From Verrucomicrobium sp. BvORR106 (GTDB lineage Bacteria > Verrucomicrobiota > Verrucomicrobiia > Verrucomicrobiales > Verrucomicrobiaceae): a stretch of 64,000 bases of DNA. Positions 54,978-64,000 of the stretch are shown here, in pieces (the stretch's first letter is position 1; each line of letters starts with the position of its first letter). The notes beneath the pieces are model-generated. The model was not told the origin of the DNA, ran no database searches, and was given only the letters and a program-made list of their open reading frames with translations. The stretch spans positions 1 through 64,000 of the forward strand of contig NZ_BATR01000022.1 in assembly GCF_000739655.1 (NCBI RefSeq). The letters run 5' to 3'. Position numbers and translations under genes: made by a program.

Positions 54978-56099
54978 ATGTCCTGTTTCCCGGCCCGTTT
55001 TCTTCCCCTGCTTGTCCTCGCCACCCCGCTGCTCGCGGCGGACGTGGAATTCACCGACACGGTGCAGCTTCCAGAGTGTCACAGCCTGGGCTGGGTGCGG
55101 GCCAACACCCAGCCCAAGGAGCAAAAAAACTGGGACGGTGTGCTGGACGAGGCCAAGTGGGGCACGCCCTCCCCGCAGCAGGCGGTATCGCGCAACTGGG
55201 ACTGGCGGCTCACCGATGACGAGTGGCGGCAGGCGGTGGCGGCCAAGGGCGAGGGAAAGAAGGAGGAGGTGAAGTTTGACCTGTGGATCCCCGAAAGCGT
55301 GAAGACCGCCAGGGGCATCGTGGTCATGTCGGGTCACGGCAGTGGCGAAAACCTCTTCAAACATCCCGAACTGCGCAAGATGGCTACAGAGCTGAATCTG
55401 GCCCTGTTCAAGTTCGTGGGGAATCCCATGCAGCGTGGCTTCTGGCCCCGCAGCCTGCTCTATGACCGGCTCAAGCAGTACGGCGAGAAGGCAGGTCATC
55501 CCGAGCTGGCGAGCGCGCCGCTCTTCCTCTACGGCCACTCCAACGGCACCGGGTTCTCCGCCATCTTCACCGCCACCGAAGGCAGCCGTGTCTGGGGCTG
55601 GGTCTCCATGCGCCCCGGCACCACCTTCCAGGTGTATCAACCCGGCGCGGCCCAAGTACCCGGACTCGTGATCTTCGGCGAAGACGATCCCTTCCTCGCC
55701 CGCCCTTCCAAGGAGGAAAATCTGACCGTGGTGGAAGTGATGCGAAAGAAACACGCCGCCCTCTGGACCTCCACCGTGGAGCCCAAGACGGGTCACGGCC
55801 CCGGTGAGAAGACCTGGCCTCTCGTCTTCTCCTTCCTCCGCCACACCTTCGCCGCCCGCGTACCCGCAGAGGCAGATCCCAGCCAAGGCCCCGTCAAACT
55901 GACCATGCCCACCGTGGAATCCGGTAGCCTGGGGAAAAACTGGGATCCGGCGGTGGGTGGCTACCAGACCCTCATGACCGCCCCGTTTGCCTCGTACTCT
56001 GGTGACAAGGCGACGGCTTCCTGGTTGGTGAACGAAGCCTTTGCCAAGGACTGGCAGGCGTTTCAGAAGGAAGGGAAAGTGGGAGGAGCGGGGTCTTAG
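54978..56099 (+). CDS. Secreted alpha/beta hydrolase
   Basis: 373 residues from ATG 54978. The signal peptide is MSCFPARFLPLLVLATPLLAAD. The alpha/beta-hydrolase triad candidates are Ser in LYGHSNGTGFS (GxSxG elbow, about residue 185), Asp in VIFGEDDPF and His in PKTGHGPGE; the order and spacing are normal. Upstream, GIVVMSGHGSGENLF may form the oxyanion hole. Likely an extracellular or periplasmic esterase-type enzyme. The substrate cannot be read. The stop codon lies inside the start of a tandem heptamer repeat. Confidence 0.8.
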   Translation: MSCFPARFLPLLVLATPLLAADVEFTDTVQLPECHSLGWVRANTQPKEQKNWDGVLDEAKWGTPSPQQAVSRNWDWRLTDDEWRQAVAAKGEGKKEEVKFDLWIPESVKTARGIVVMSGHGSGENLFKHPELRKMATELNLALFKFVGNPMQRGFWPRSLLYDRLKQYGEKAGHPELASAPLFLYGHSNGTGFSAIFTATEGSRVWGWVSMRPGTTFQVYQPGAAQVPGLVIFGEDDPFLARPSKEENLTVVEVMRKKHAALWTSTVEPKTGHGPGEKTWPLVFSFLRHTFAARVPAEADPSQGPVKLTMPTVESGSLGKNWDPAVGGYQTLMTAPFASYSGDKATASWLVNEAFAKDWQAFQKEGKVGGAGS

Positions 56100-56152
56100 T
56101 GCTTAGTGCTTAGTGCTTAGTGCTTGGTGCTTGGTGCTTGGTGCTTGGTGGC
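56095..56152. repeat. Heptanucleotide tandem repeat
   Basis: About eight units of CTTAGTG changing to CTTGGTG run from 56095 to about 56150, beginning at the stop codon of the hydrolase gene. The switch from A to G in the third repeat position is clean (four units of each), suggesting two rounds of expansion. Confidence 0.9.
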
Positions 56153-56159
56153 ACGGAGC

Positions 56160-56325
56160 CATCAGTAACAGGAGGCAGGGACTTTCCAGTCCCGGACCCG
56201 ACGCACGTCCCAGCGGGGTCTTCGGTAAAAGACATTCAACGGACGGAAGCAATGGAGAGCATGCCGAGTGATGGGACGCTTGGCCGGAACCGGGACAGGA
56301 ATGTCCCTCGCTCCTTTTACTAACC
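56160..56325. repeat. Inverted pair of hairpin modules
   Basis: The module CCGGGACAGGAATGTCCC plus CTCCTTTTACT (about 56289-56321, also at 7557) has an inverted, diverged copy at about 56163-56194 (AGTAACAGGAGGCAGGGACT, then TTCCAGTCCCGG). The pair bounds a 166-bp segment between convergent genes. Confidence 0.7.
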
Positions 56326-56395
56326 GCTTCGCGCGACATTCACTCACCTGCGCCAGCTCAGGTCTTAAGTCTTGTGTCTTGCGGTCTTGTATCTC

Positions 56396-59047
56396 CTATT
56401 CCTCCTCGCTCACGGCATACGCAGTGGCCGCTTCAAGACTCAGCGAGCTGCCTTCCTGCCGGGCGGCATCGACGACTGGGCCATGGAAGTCCAATGCGGC
56501 AGTCAGCACGGCCCGCAGAGCGGGGTGATCTGCCGCCTGGGGTACAAGGCCGCTGCGCAGACGCTGGGCCTCGGCCGCCCCCATGAGGCGGGCGGCGCGG
56601 GTGTACTTCCGCTCTGCCACGGCCAGCACGGCAAAGGCATCCAGCGGATACGAAGCCCCCCAGCGATTGCCAAGCTCAATACCCACCTGCAGACATTCTC
56701 GCAGGTGCTCATGAGCCACCTTGAACTGTCCCAGTGCCGCAGCATTCGCTCCGACAGCCCAGGCCATGATGATGGCCTGCCAGGTGTCGCCCTCCTCCCG
56801 ATACATGGCGAGGTTCTGGGCATCCAGATCGTAAGCGCGGCGGAAATCGCCGTCTGCGGCGGCGAAGACGGCCTGGACATGCTGCACATGCGCCGTGAGC
56901 CGACGGTCCCCGAGCGGTGCCGCCATCGTCGCGGCCTCTTCTACGAGGGCCCGGGCACGAGGGCTCTCGCCGAGATCAAACAACAGGAAACCCAGATCGG
57001 TCAGCGCCCGGGCGAGGCCGGCGGGCTGGTCCAGCTCCCGGCAAATGGAGAGAGCCTCCTCCTGATAGCGGCGACAAGCGGGAAGATCATCCGCTACCCA
57101 GGCCAGGCGTCCGGCCGCCGCCAGCGCCCCGGCCCGCACTTCATCCCGTGGGGCAGCATCCGCGTGAGAAAGGAGACGCAAGAAGGCTTCTCCCGTCTCC
57201 TTGAACAGACCTCGAACCTCCACATACCGCTGGGTCGCAGCGAGCAGCTTCAACCCTTTCGACACCTGGCCGGGCAGCTCCAGTGCCGCCTCCAGGGCGA
57301 ACCGGATGTTGAACTCCTCCTGCTCCACGGTCTCCAGCCATTCCCGCTGGCTGTGGCCACGAATTTTGGGGGCGGAATTGACGGCGAAGTTCAGGAAATA
57401 ATCCAGATGACGGATGCGAAAAGTCTCCACCTCGCCGGCGTCCGCCAGCTTCTCATTCGCATAGTCCCAGATGGATTCCAGGATGAAATAACGCGCCCCG
57501 TGCCGGGGATGCTTCTCCACGTAGACCAGGGACTTGTCCACGAGCTGGGTCAGCAGGTCGATGACCTCGAACTCCTCCACGCCCTCCCCCGAGCAGATGG
57601 CCTCGATCGCCTCCAGCGTGCGCCCCCGGGCAAAGACGGAGAGACGGCGGAAAAGACGGCGCTCCGGATCACTCAGGAGATCGTGGCTCCAGTCGATGAG
57701 CAGCCGCAGCGTCTGCTGGCGCGGCACGGCATTGCGGCTGCCGGTCGTGAGCAGATGAAAGCGGTCATCCAGCCGGTCCACGATCTGCTGCAGGGTCAGC
57801 ACGCGGATGCGGGAGGCGGCCAGCTCAATGGCGAGCGGGATGCCATCCAACCGCCAGCAGATCTGCGCCACAAGCGGGGCGGTCTCGGCATTCAGATGGA
57901 AGGCTGGGCGCACCATGCGGGCCCGCTCGGCAAAGAGGCGCACCGCCTCATAGCCGCCCAGGCGCTCCAGAGCCCCTGGGGCGGTGCTGATCTCCCGCCA
58001 GTCGTCAGGCAGGGACATGGGAGGCACCGGCCAGGCCGTTTCCCCCGCGATGCTCATGGCCTCCCGGCTGCTGGCGAGAATGCTGAGGCGGGGGCAGGCC
58101 CGCAGCAGCACCTCAGACAAGCGGGCACAGGCGGCGACCACGTGCTCGCAGTTGTCGAGGATCAGAAGCAGGTGCCGGTCCCGCAGAAACTGGGTGAGAG
58201 TGCTCGTGAGGGGGCGCTCCGCCTCCTGGCGCAGATTGAGCGCCGCGGCGACCGTCTCCAGCACGAGGCTATCGTCATCGATGGTGGCGAATTCCACGAG
58301 CCAGACGCCATCCGGGTAGTGGTCCAGCACGTCCGCCGCCACCTGGAGGGAAAGGCGCGTCTTCCCCGTGCCGCCCATCCCGGTGAGCGTGAGCAGCCGG
58401 GTCGTGCCCAGCACGCGCTTCACCTCCGCCATCTCACGCTCGCGCCCGATGAAGGTGCTGAGTTGGATGGGCAGATTGTTGGCGACGCTCTCCAGCGACC
58501 GCAGCCCGCCGAACTCCGAAGGCAGGTCCGCGGCCACGAGTTGGTACAACTGCTCCGGCCGGGCCAGATCACGCAAGCGATGCTCGCCCAGATGGCGGAG
58601 GCTCACTCCCTGTGGAATGTGATCGCGCAGCAGCTCCTCCGTCGGCAGGGATACCAGCACCTGCCCGCCGTGGGCGGCAGAGAGAATGCGGGCAGTGCGG
58701 TTCAGCGCCTGGCCGAAGTAGTCCCCATCCCGGTGCTCGGCGGCCCCGGTGTGCAGGGCCATGCGCACACGCAGTCCCCCCACCTCCCGCCAGTCGGCAT
58801 CCCGCAGGGCACGCTGGCATTCCAGCGCCGCCGCCAGAGCCCATTGCGCCGTGTCGAACGCCACGCAAAAGGCATCGCCGATCGTCTTGAAAACATAGCC
58901 GGAGCACGCGGCAAAGATCTCTCGCAGCATGCGGTCATGCTTGGCCAGCGCCGCCTGCATCGCGTCGGGGTGCTGATCCCACTTCTTCGTGCTGCCCTCA
59001 ATGTCGCTGAACAAGAAGGTGATGGTGCCGGTAGGCGCTACGGTCAT
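56396..59047 (-). CDS. Nucleotide cyclase - NB-ARC ATPase - TPR regulator
   Basis: 883 residues from ATG 59047. The class III cyclase domain (1 to about 165) has metal-binding Asp 15 (FLFSDIEGST) and Asp 58 (FKTIGDAFCVAF). A linker leads to an NB-ARC/AAA-type ATPase with P-loop LTGMGGTGKT (221-230), Walker B LLLILDNCEHV and the GxP-like IPLAIELAA. After about 480 come helical hairpins of TPR type (SKGLKLLAATQRYVEVRGLF, ALTDLGFLLFDLGESPRARA). There is no DNA-binding domain. Such cyclase-ATPase proteins are thought to sense signals through the TPR part. No operon partner. Confidence 0.88.
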   Translation of the reverse strand: MTVAPTGTITFLFSDIEGSTKKWDQHPDAMQAALAKHDRMLREIFAACSGYVFKTIGDAFCVAFDTAQWALAAALECQRALRDADWREVGGLRVRMALHTGAAEHRDGDYFGQALNRTARILSAAHGGQVLVSLPTEELLRDHIPQGVSLRHLGEHRLRDLARPEQLYQLVAADLPSEFGGLRSLESVANNLPIQLSTFIGREREMAEVKRVLGTTRLLTLTGMGGTGKTRLSLQVAADVLDHYPDGVWLVEFATIDDDSLVLETVAAALNLRQEAERPLTSTLTQFLRDRHLLLILDNCEHVVAACARLSEVLLRACPRLSILASSREAMSIAGETAWPVPPMSLPDDWREISTAPGALERLGGYEAVRLFAERARMVRPAFHLNAETAPLVAQICWRLDGIPLAIELAASRIRVLTLQQIVDRLDDRFHLLTTGSRNAVPRQQTLRLLIDWSHDLLSDPERRLFRRLSVFARGRTLEAIEAICSGEGVEEFEVIDLLTQLVDKSLVYVEKHPRHGARYFILESIWDYANEKLADAGEVETFRIRHLDYFLNFAVNSAPKIRGHSQREWLETVEQEEFNIRFALEAALELPGQVSKGLKLLAATQRYVEVRGLFKETGEAFLRLLSHADAAPRDEVRAGALAAAGRLAWVADDLPACRRYQEEALSICRELDQPAGLARALTDLGFLLFDLGESPRARALVEEAATMAAPLGDRRLTAHVQHVQAVFAAADGDFRRAYDLDAQNLAMYREEGDTWQAIIMAWAVGANAAALGQFKVAHEHLRECLQVGIELGNRWGASYPLDAFAVLAVAERKYTRAARLMGAAEAQRLRSGLVPQAADHPALRAVLTAALDFHGPVVDAARQEGSSLSLEAATAYAVSEEE

Positions 59048-59316
59048 GACCGCGCAATGTGGGACAGGCCCCGCGCTTCTCAATGGCGGGGCGGTGAAAA
59101 GTTGAGAGTAAGAAGTGAAAAGTGCCGGCTCCACGCACCCTCAGGGGCCTATCGCCGCTGGCCGCCGCTTCACGAACGTGATCTCAGTCTGGTGTCTGAC
59201 GTCTGGCAGTCTGGTGTCTCCCACGCAGTGGTCCCCCGAATACTCGGGGGTGCTCCTTGGGCAATCGCTGCAAAAAAGATAGCCGTCTCAGGGTATTTTG
59301 GGAACCGCCCTCGCGC

Positions 59317-61785
59317 ATGACTTCCCGTTCCCGTCTTCTTTCCCCCTTCCGTGCCGGCTTGTTGACGCTGGCGGCGGCCCCCTGCTGGGTATCGGCGGCA
59401 CCAGCTCCGGCTCCGAACGCAACCCCTGCTGCCGCGCCCCTGGCCGGACTCCAGCCGGAGTTGCGCACCTATCTCGAGACTCACTGCCTCAAGTGCCACG
59501 ACGCAGATACGGACAAGGGCGACTTCCGCATCGACAACCTCTCTCCCAAGATCGGCTTCGAGGACAGCCCGCAGTGGCTGGAGATCATGGAGCGCATCAA
59601 CTCCGGGGAGATGCCGCCCAAGAAGGAGAAGGTGAAACCCACCGCCGATGAGAGCGGGAAGTTCGTGGCCCGGGTGGCCGCCCGCATGAAGGAGGGCGAG
59701 TCCGCCCGCATGGCGGCCCGTGGCAAGGTTTCCTATAACCGCCTGAGCCGCGATGAGTATGTGAACACCGTGGAGGATCTGCTGGGCGTGCACTTCGATG
59801 CCACGGACCCTGGCGGCTTCCTGGAGGATGCCGAGTGGCATGGGTTCGAGCGCATCGGCTCAGTGATGACGCTCTCCCCTTCCACCGTGGAGAAGTACAT
59901 GGCCGCTGCGGAGACCGTCCTGGCCGAGGCCTACCCGTTGAAAAAGCCTGTGCCCATCCAGGTGTCAAAACGCGCCATCGAGGAGAAGCAGGTGGACGAG
60001 AACCACCGCGAACGCCTGCGCGAGCTGGGCCTGCTGGACAAGGTGCGCTTTGAGATGTGGCCGGGCGACATCTTCCGCTACTCCGCCCCGGCAGAACCCC
60101 TGCCGGAAGCCGGGATCTATGAAATCACTTACACGCTGAGCGGCCTGAAGCCGGAGAAAGGCCGGGCGCCGCGGCTCTTCGTGTATGAGTCCAAGCTGGA
60201 CCGCGTGCTGCATGAGCAGGACATCATCGCCCCAGAGGACCAGCCGGTCACTGTCACCTTCCGCGCCCACCTGCCCAAGGGCCGCCCGAGCATCAATGTC
60301 CTCAATGATGTGCCCGGCCCCTCCAACAACCCGCGCTCCGGCCGCCATGGGAACCGCCCCTTCATCAGCCTCAAGGACGGCCGCATCCCCTGGCAGATGA
60401 AGTTGACCGATGAGCAGGGCCGCCCGCGCTACGCCTTCCTCATCATGGACAGCGTCTCCTGGAAGGGGCCCATCATCACGGAGGAGCAGCAGCGCCGCCG
60501 GGATGAATACGTGCCCGCCCAGGAGGGCAACCTGGACCAGGTGCGCGAGGGCCTGGGCAAACTGGCCCGCCGCGCCTTCCGCCGCCCCGTCACGGGCGAA
60601 GAACTCGACGGCTATGTGAGCATCGTGAAGGCGGAGCTCGCCGCCGGAGAAAAGTTCCACGATGCCGTGAAGGCGGGCATGCTCTCCATGCTGTGCTCGA
60701 AGAGCTTCCTCTTCCTCGCCGAGGGTGACGAGGACGCCCAGCGCCACACGTTGAACGACTGGGAGATCGCCTCCCGCCTCTCCTACCTCTTCTGGAGCAC
60801 CATGCCGGATGATGAACTGCTGGATCTGGCGGAAAAAGGCAGGCTGCAGGACAAGGCAGAACTCGCCCGGCAGACCGCCCGCCTGCTGGCCGATCCGCGC
60901 TCGAAGCGTTTCACCGATTCCTTTGCCGCCCAATGGCTGCACCTGCGCAAGGTGGGTCGCTTCCCACCCGACAAGAAGCTCTACCCCGACTACGACCTGA
61001 ATCTGGAGAAGAGCATGGTGGGCGAGACGAAGGCTTTCTTCCGCCAGGTGCTGCAGCAGAACCTGACCCTGCGTGAGTTCTTGAACTCAGACTGGACGAT
61101 GCTGAACGCGCGTCTTGCAGAGTTCTACGGTGTACCGGCTACCGACCTGCCGCGGGATGAGTTCCAACGCGTGGCCCTCGCTGGGGAAAGCCGTCGCGGC
61201 GGTCTGCTCACCCAGGCCTCCGTGCTCTCCCTCACGTCTGACGGTACCCGCCACCGTACGGTGCATCGCGGGGTGTGGCTTTCTGAAGCCATCTTTGGCA
61301 AGACTCCGCCACCTCCGCCGGCGAATGTGGACCCCATCGCGCCCAATCCGGTGGACGCGCCGAAGGCCACCCTGCGCATGAAGCTGGAGGCCCACATCCA
61401 CGATCCCAACTGCGCCTCCTGCCACGCCAACATCGATCCCTTGGGCCTCGCCTTTGAGAACTACGACGCGATCGGCCGCTGGCGCACGGAGGAGATCGTC
61501 GCCGAAGGCCAGGGCCAGAACCCCGCCATCAATGCCAGTGGCAAGCTGCCCGACGGACGCACGTACCAGACCCCGGAGGAGTTCAAGGCGCTCCTCATGT
61601 CGAGTCTGGACGGGTTCAATGAAACCTTCATCGAGAAGCTCGCCACCTATGCCCTGCGGCGCAGCCTCTCCTTTGACGACCGCGCCCGGCTCCACGCCAT
61701 CGCCGCCGTTTCCAAGTCCAAGGACTACCGCCTCCAGGACCTCGTCACCGCCCTCGTCACCTCGGACCTCTTCGTCCACCGCTGA
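59317..61785 (+). CDS. Planctomycete-type cytochrome/DUF1587-DUF1592-DUF1588-DUF1585 protein
   Basis: 822 residues from ATG 59317. A signal peptide (LLTLAAAPCWVSAAP) is followed by a haem-binding HCLKCHD (CxxCH, Cys 57, Cys 60, His 61). Next are YNRLSRDEYVNTVEDLLG (DUF1587), a strand-rich centre, LARRAFRRPVTGEELDGYVS and WEIASRLSYLFWSTMPDDELL (DUF1592), EFYGVPATDLPRDEFQRV and RRGGLLTQASVLSLTSDGTR (DUF1588), and CASCHANIDPLGLAFENYDAIG with a second CxxCH plus the C-terminal DUF1585. These proteins are secreted, haem-bearing and abundant in Planctomycetes and Verrucomicrobia; the substrate is unknown. It pairs with the DUF1552 gene. Confidence 0.93.
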   Translation: MTSRSRLLSPFRAGLLTLAAAPCWVSAAPAPAPNATPAAAPLAGLQPELRTYLETHCLKCHDADTDKGDFRIDNLSPKIGFEDSPQWLEIMERINSGEMPPKKEKVKPTADESGKFVARVAARMKEGESARMAARGKVSYNRLSRDEYVNTVEDLLGVHFDATDPGGFLEDAEWHGFERIGSVMTLSPSTVEKYMAAAETVLAEAYPLKKPVPIQVSKRAIEEKQVDENHRERLRELGLLDKVRFEMWPGDIFRYSAPAEPLPEAGIYEITYTLSGLKPEKGRAPRLFVYESKLDRVLHEQDIIAPEDQPVTVTFRAHLPKGRPSINVLNDVPGPSNNPRSGRHGNRPFISLKDGRIPWQMKLTDEQGRPRYAFLIMDSVSWKGPIITEEQQRRRDEYVPAQEGNLDQVREGLGKLARRAFRRPVTGEELDGYVSIVKAELAAGEKFHDAVKAGMLSMLCSKSFLFLAEGDEDAQRHTLNDWEIASRLSYLFWSTMPDDELLDLAEKGRLQDKAELARQTARLLADPRSKRFTDSFAAQWLHLRKVGRFPPDKKLYPDYDLNLEKSMVGETKAFFRQVLQQNLTLREFLNSDWTMLNARLAEFYGVPATDLPRDEFQRVALAGESRRGGLLTQASVLSLTSDGTRHRTVHRGVWLSEAIFGKTPPPPPANVDPIAPNPVDAPKATLRMKLEAHIHDPNCASCHANIDPLGLAFENYDAIGRWRTEEIVAEGQGQNPAINASGKLPDGRTYQTPEEFKALLMSSLDGFNETFIEKLATYALRRSLSFDDRARLHAIAAVSKSKDYRLQDLVTALVTSDLFVHR

Positions 61786-61846
61786 CGCGCTGAGCGAGTC
61801 TCCTCATTTATAATTCATCATTCCTAATTCATCATTTTTAGCCGCC

Positions 61847-63208
61847 ATGCCCAACCTCAACTTGAACAAATGGCAGATCAGCCGCCGCCAGATGCTGCGC
61901 GGCCTCGGGGCGTGCATCTCCCTGCCCCTGCTGGATTGCATGGCCTCCCTGCCCGCGCCCTCCCGGCCGAAGCGCAGCGTGTTCCTGTACATCCCCAACG
62001 GAGTGAACACCCTCACCTGGCAGTTGGACAAGGCGGGCACGGACTTCAAGTTTAACGAGACCATGGCGGCCCTGGAGCGGCACCGGGCAGACGTCACGCC
62101 CATCAGCGGTCTGCACCACCCCATGGTTCTAGGGAAGCATCACAACTGCGACAAGGTCTGGCTCACCGGTGCCGATGTGCCGGGGGATGGCGGGGCGTTC
62201 CGCAATTCCGTCTCGGCCGACCAGCTCATGGCGGAGGTGCAGGGGGCTTCCACCCGCTTCAGCTCGCTGGAAATGGCCATCGAGGGCCACTCCCTCGCCT
62301 GGTCTCGCGATGGCATCCAGCTCCCGGCCGAGCGCAACTCGCAGGCGATCTTCAACCTGCTCTTTGGCGTGGAGAAGGACAGCAAGGAGACCATCCGCCG
62401 CCGCCTCACCCGCCGTGGCAGCATCCTCGACCTCGTGGCCGATGACGCGAAGCGCGTGAACAAGAAGCTCGGTACGGAGGATCGCAACAAGCTGGACGAA
62501 TACCTCACCGCCGTGCGTCAGGTGGAGGAGCGCACGAAGCGCGCGGACGAGTGGCTCAATGTGCCCAAGCCCGCCCTTTCCCAAACGGATGCCGCCCGCC
62601 TGAGCCGGAAGCTGGACATGAGCGTGGTCACGGAGTACCACCGCCTCTTCTACGACCTCATGGTCATGGCCCTGCGCACGGATTCCACCCGCGTGCTCAC
62701 CTGCATGATCTGTAGCGAGTCCAACGGCGGCGCCATCCCGGACATCGGCATCTCCCAGACGCGCCACGGCCTCTCCCACCACAACGGTGACCCTGAACAG
62801 CTCCGCCGCCTCACCCAGACGGACACCTTCCTCATCGAGCAGCTCGCTTATTTCCTCGATCAACTCAAGGCCCACCAGGAAGACGAGCGCTCCCTGCTGG
62901 ACTCCACCCAGGTGCTCTGGGGCAGCGGCATGGCCTATGGTCACAGCCACGGAAATGCCAACCTGCCCACCATCCTGGCCGGCGGTCGCGGCCTGGGCTA
63001 CATGCACGGTCAGCACGTGGACTTCAACCTGCCCAAGATCGGCCAGTACAACGTGGCCGACGCCATCGGCCACTACAAGATTTGCTCCCGCCCCGTGGAC
63101 AGCGACGCCCGCCTGAGCAATCTGCTGCTTACCATGCTGCAGCGCGTGGATGTGAAGGCGGAGACGTTCCAGGACAGTGTGCGGCAGTTGGGGGAGTTAG
63201 TCTCCTGA
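61847..63208 (+). CDS. DUF1552 exported protein
   Basis: 453 residues. The N-terminus [22 protein letters not shown] is a twin-arginine-like signal (SRRQMLRG). The DUF1552 body follows: [57 protein letters not shown] and [25 protein letters not shown] (alkaline-phosphatase/sulfatase-like metal fold pattern). It is the standard partner of the DUF1592 protein, encoded 61 bp upstream. Joint function unknown, presumably periplasmic and haem-linked. Confidence 0.93.
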   Translation: MPNLNLNKWQISRRQMLRGLGACISLPLLDCMASLPAPSRPKRSVFLYIPNGVNTLTWQLDKAGTDFKFNETMAALERHRADVTPISGLHHPMVLGKHHNCDKVWLTGADVPGDGGAFRNSVSADQLMAEVQGASTRFSSLEMAIEGHSLAWSRDGIQLPAERNSQAIFNLLFGVEKDSKETIRRRLTRRGSILDLVADDAKRVNKKLGTEDRNKLDEYLTAVRQVEERTKRADEWLNVPKPALSQTDAARLSRKLDMSVVTEYHRLFYDLMVMALRTDSTRVLTCMICSESNGGAIPDIGISQTRHGLSHHNGDPEQLRRLTQTDTFLIEQLAYFLDQLKAHQEDERSLLDSTQVLWGSGMAYGHSHGNANLPTILAGGRGLGYMHGQHVDFNLPKIGQYNVADAIGHYKICSRPVDSDARLSNLLLTMLQRVDVKAETFQDSVRQLGELVS

Positions 63209-63373
63209 TGCAAGAGGGTCAAGGGAAGAGGGATAAGGGCCAAGGGTGAAGTGTGGCGGCTCCGCCGCGAGTGTTCTTTCCAGCATCCCCTGCCACATCT
63301 GGTGCCTTTGTCCCTTGATCTCGCATTCATGGCTTATCCCTTACCCCTCTTCCCTTACTCCTTCCGTTCGCTC

Positions 63374-64000
63374 ATGCCTTCCCGCACCATTGCTCTTGCT
63401 CTAGGTTTCCTCGCTGCGTTTCCGTCATTCCTACACTCCCAGGAATCAGCGCGCGCCCCCTTCCGCGTGGACGCGGATGGCCCCGTGAACCCTGGCAGCG
63501 GCGGAGGCGGCAACAAGAAGGATGCCAAGCCCGGGGTGCCGCCATGGTACCAGATCGAGGAAGGCGAGTTTCCGCCCGAGGGCTCGGCCCATGCTGTCTC
63601 CGGAGAACTCATCATGGTGGATCATCTGGAGCGGAAGTTCCACCTGCGGGTGGACCGCAATGACAGCCAGGACCGCGCGGTGTGGGATCTGCCGCTGGAG
63701 TCGGTCATGCTGCCTTATGGTTCCGTCTGGTACCAGGGGGCTCTCGCGGATCTGCGGGACATCCCCCTGGGCACGCATCTGCACGGGCAGTTTTACATTC
63801 GTGCGGTGGATGACACCACTCCACCACCGAACCGCTACTTCCGCCGCAAGACACCCGAGATCGATTTCCGCCGCTGCTTCCGGCTGGAGGATGACCTCAC
63901 CTTCCGCCTGCGCCAGAAGCAGCAATGGAAGATTGACTCCGTGAACCTCGCGGACATGAAGCTGGTGGCGACCCTGCATGATGCTGAGGGCAAGCCCATT
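63374..64000 (+). CDS. Exported protein, C-terminus cut by window end
   Basis: The first 209 codons from ATG 63374 are in the window. The signal peptide is MPSRTIALALGFLAAFPSFL, with cleavage near HSQES; an in-frame ATG at 63329 is possible but less likely. A Gly/Pro-rich linker leads to strand-rich sequence (HAVSGELIMVDHLERKFHLR, DLPLESVMLPYGSVWYQG, LHGQFYIRAVDD), OB-like or beta-sandwich in feel. It follows the DUF1552 gene and may be the third gene of that cluster. Confidence 0.75.
   Translation, partial: MPSRTIALALGFLAAFPSFLHSQESARAPFRVDADGPVNPGSGGGGNKKDAKPGVPPWYQIEEGEFPPEGSAHAVSGELIMVDHLERKFHLRVDRNDSQDRAVWDLPLESVMLPYGSVWYQGALADLRDIPLGTHLHGQFYIRAVDDTTPPPNRYFRRKTPEIDFRRCFRLEDDLTFRLRQKQQWKIDSVNLADMKLVATLHDAEGKPI

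Noticed and set aside
56372-59320. 982-residue open frame on the plus strand
   Set aside because: It is antisense to the cyclase/NB-ARC gene, has Pro/Gly/Arg-biased composition with no domain, and crosses repeat DNA; a high-GC shadow.

Overview
The window is a high-GC chromosome segment, most likely from a Verrucomicrobia member close to Verrucomicrobium or Verrucomicrobiaceae. This is inferred from three things: the PSCyt/DUF1587-1592 plus DUF1552 gene pair at the right end, many secreted proteins of planctomycete/verrucomicrobial type, and a type III secretion (T3SS) style chaperone-effector pair. Verrucomicrobium spinosum is known to carry a T3SS. Shine-Dalgarno sequences are weak or absent before most genes, so starts were chosen from family alignment, signal peptides and gene spacing. 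I recognised no rRNA, tRNA, CRISPR array or complete insertion sequence.

Layout. 1-7 kb: an exported protein (cut by the window edge), a Dabb protein, an isolated nuoA, a small basic protein, an exported DUF1444-like protein, ruvA, a large membrane protein and an OmpR/EnvZ-type two-component pair. 7-12 kb: repeats, then a complete Fe(III)-type ABC importer (binding protein, attenuator hairpin, permease, ATPase). 12-16.4 kb: a YdbH-like AsmA-family giant overlapping a lipoprotein that appears to fuse YnbE-like and YdbL-like parts. 16.5-20.3 kb: a SanA/YdcF protein, dtd, and a lower-GC type II restriction-modification cassette (C5 methylase, C protein with C-box, HNH nuclease). 20.3-24.3 kb: two tandem paralogous GT4 glycosyltransferases sharing an unrecognised C-terminal domain. 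24.3-27 kb: a repeat-rich stretch around one exported protein. 27-38 kb: housekeeping genes (recQ, truncated haemoglobin, exported msrA, rarD, Smr, mobA-MOSC, PLD-like, HTTM pair, lpdA).

38-42 kb holds the most interesting locus. A CesT-type chaperone is followed by a 958-residue protein that I read as RGS-like domain(s) plus a PI-kinase/HipA-like catalytic core, translationally coupled to a small DUF3592 membrane protein. Next to it is a D-amino-acid-oxidase-like protein whose C-terminal motifs come before its FAD-binding motif, i.e. an apparent circular permutation, overlapping a GT4 gene. 44-56 kb: an unknown 373-residue protein, a DacA-like peptidase without a visible signal peptide, secreted proteins, an aldo/keto reductase, a leucine-rich-repeat protein (a second effector candidate), a phenylacetate-CoA-ligase-like enzyme and a secreted hydrolase. 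56-64 kb: a cyclase/NB-ARC/TPR regulator, then the DUF1592 and DUF1552 proteins and a last exported protein cut by the window end.

Intergenic DNA is unusually structured. There are long imperfect palindromes, modular hairpins recurring in distant gaps (one with a compensatory base change), and short degenerate tandem repeats of about 7 bp placed mainly at gene ends.
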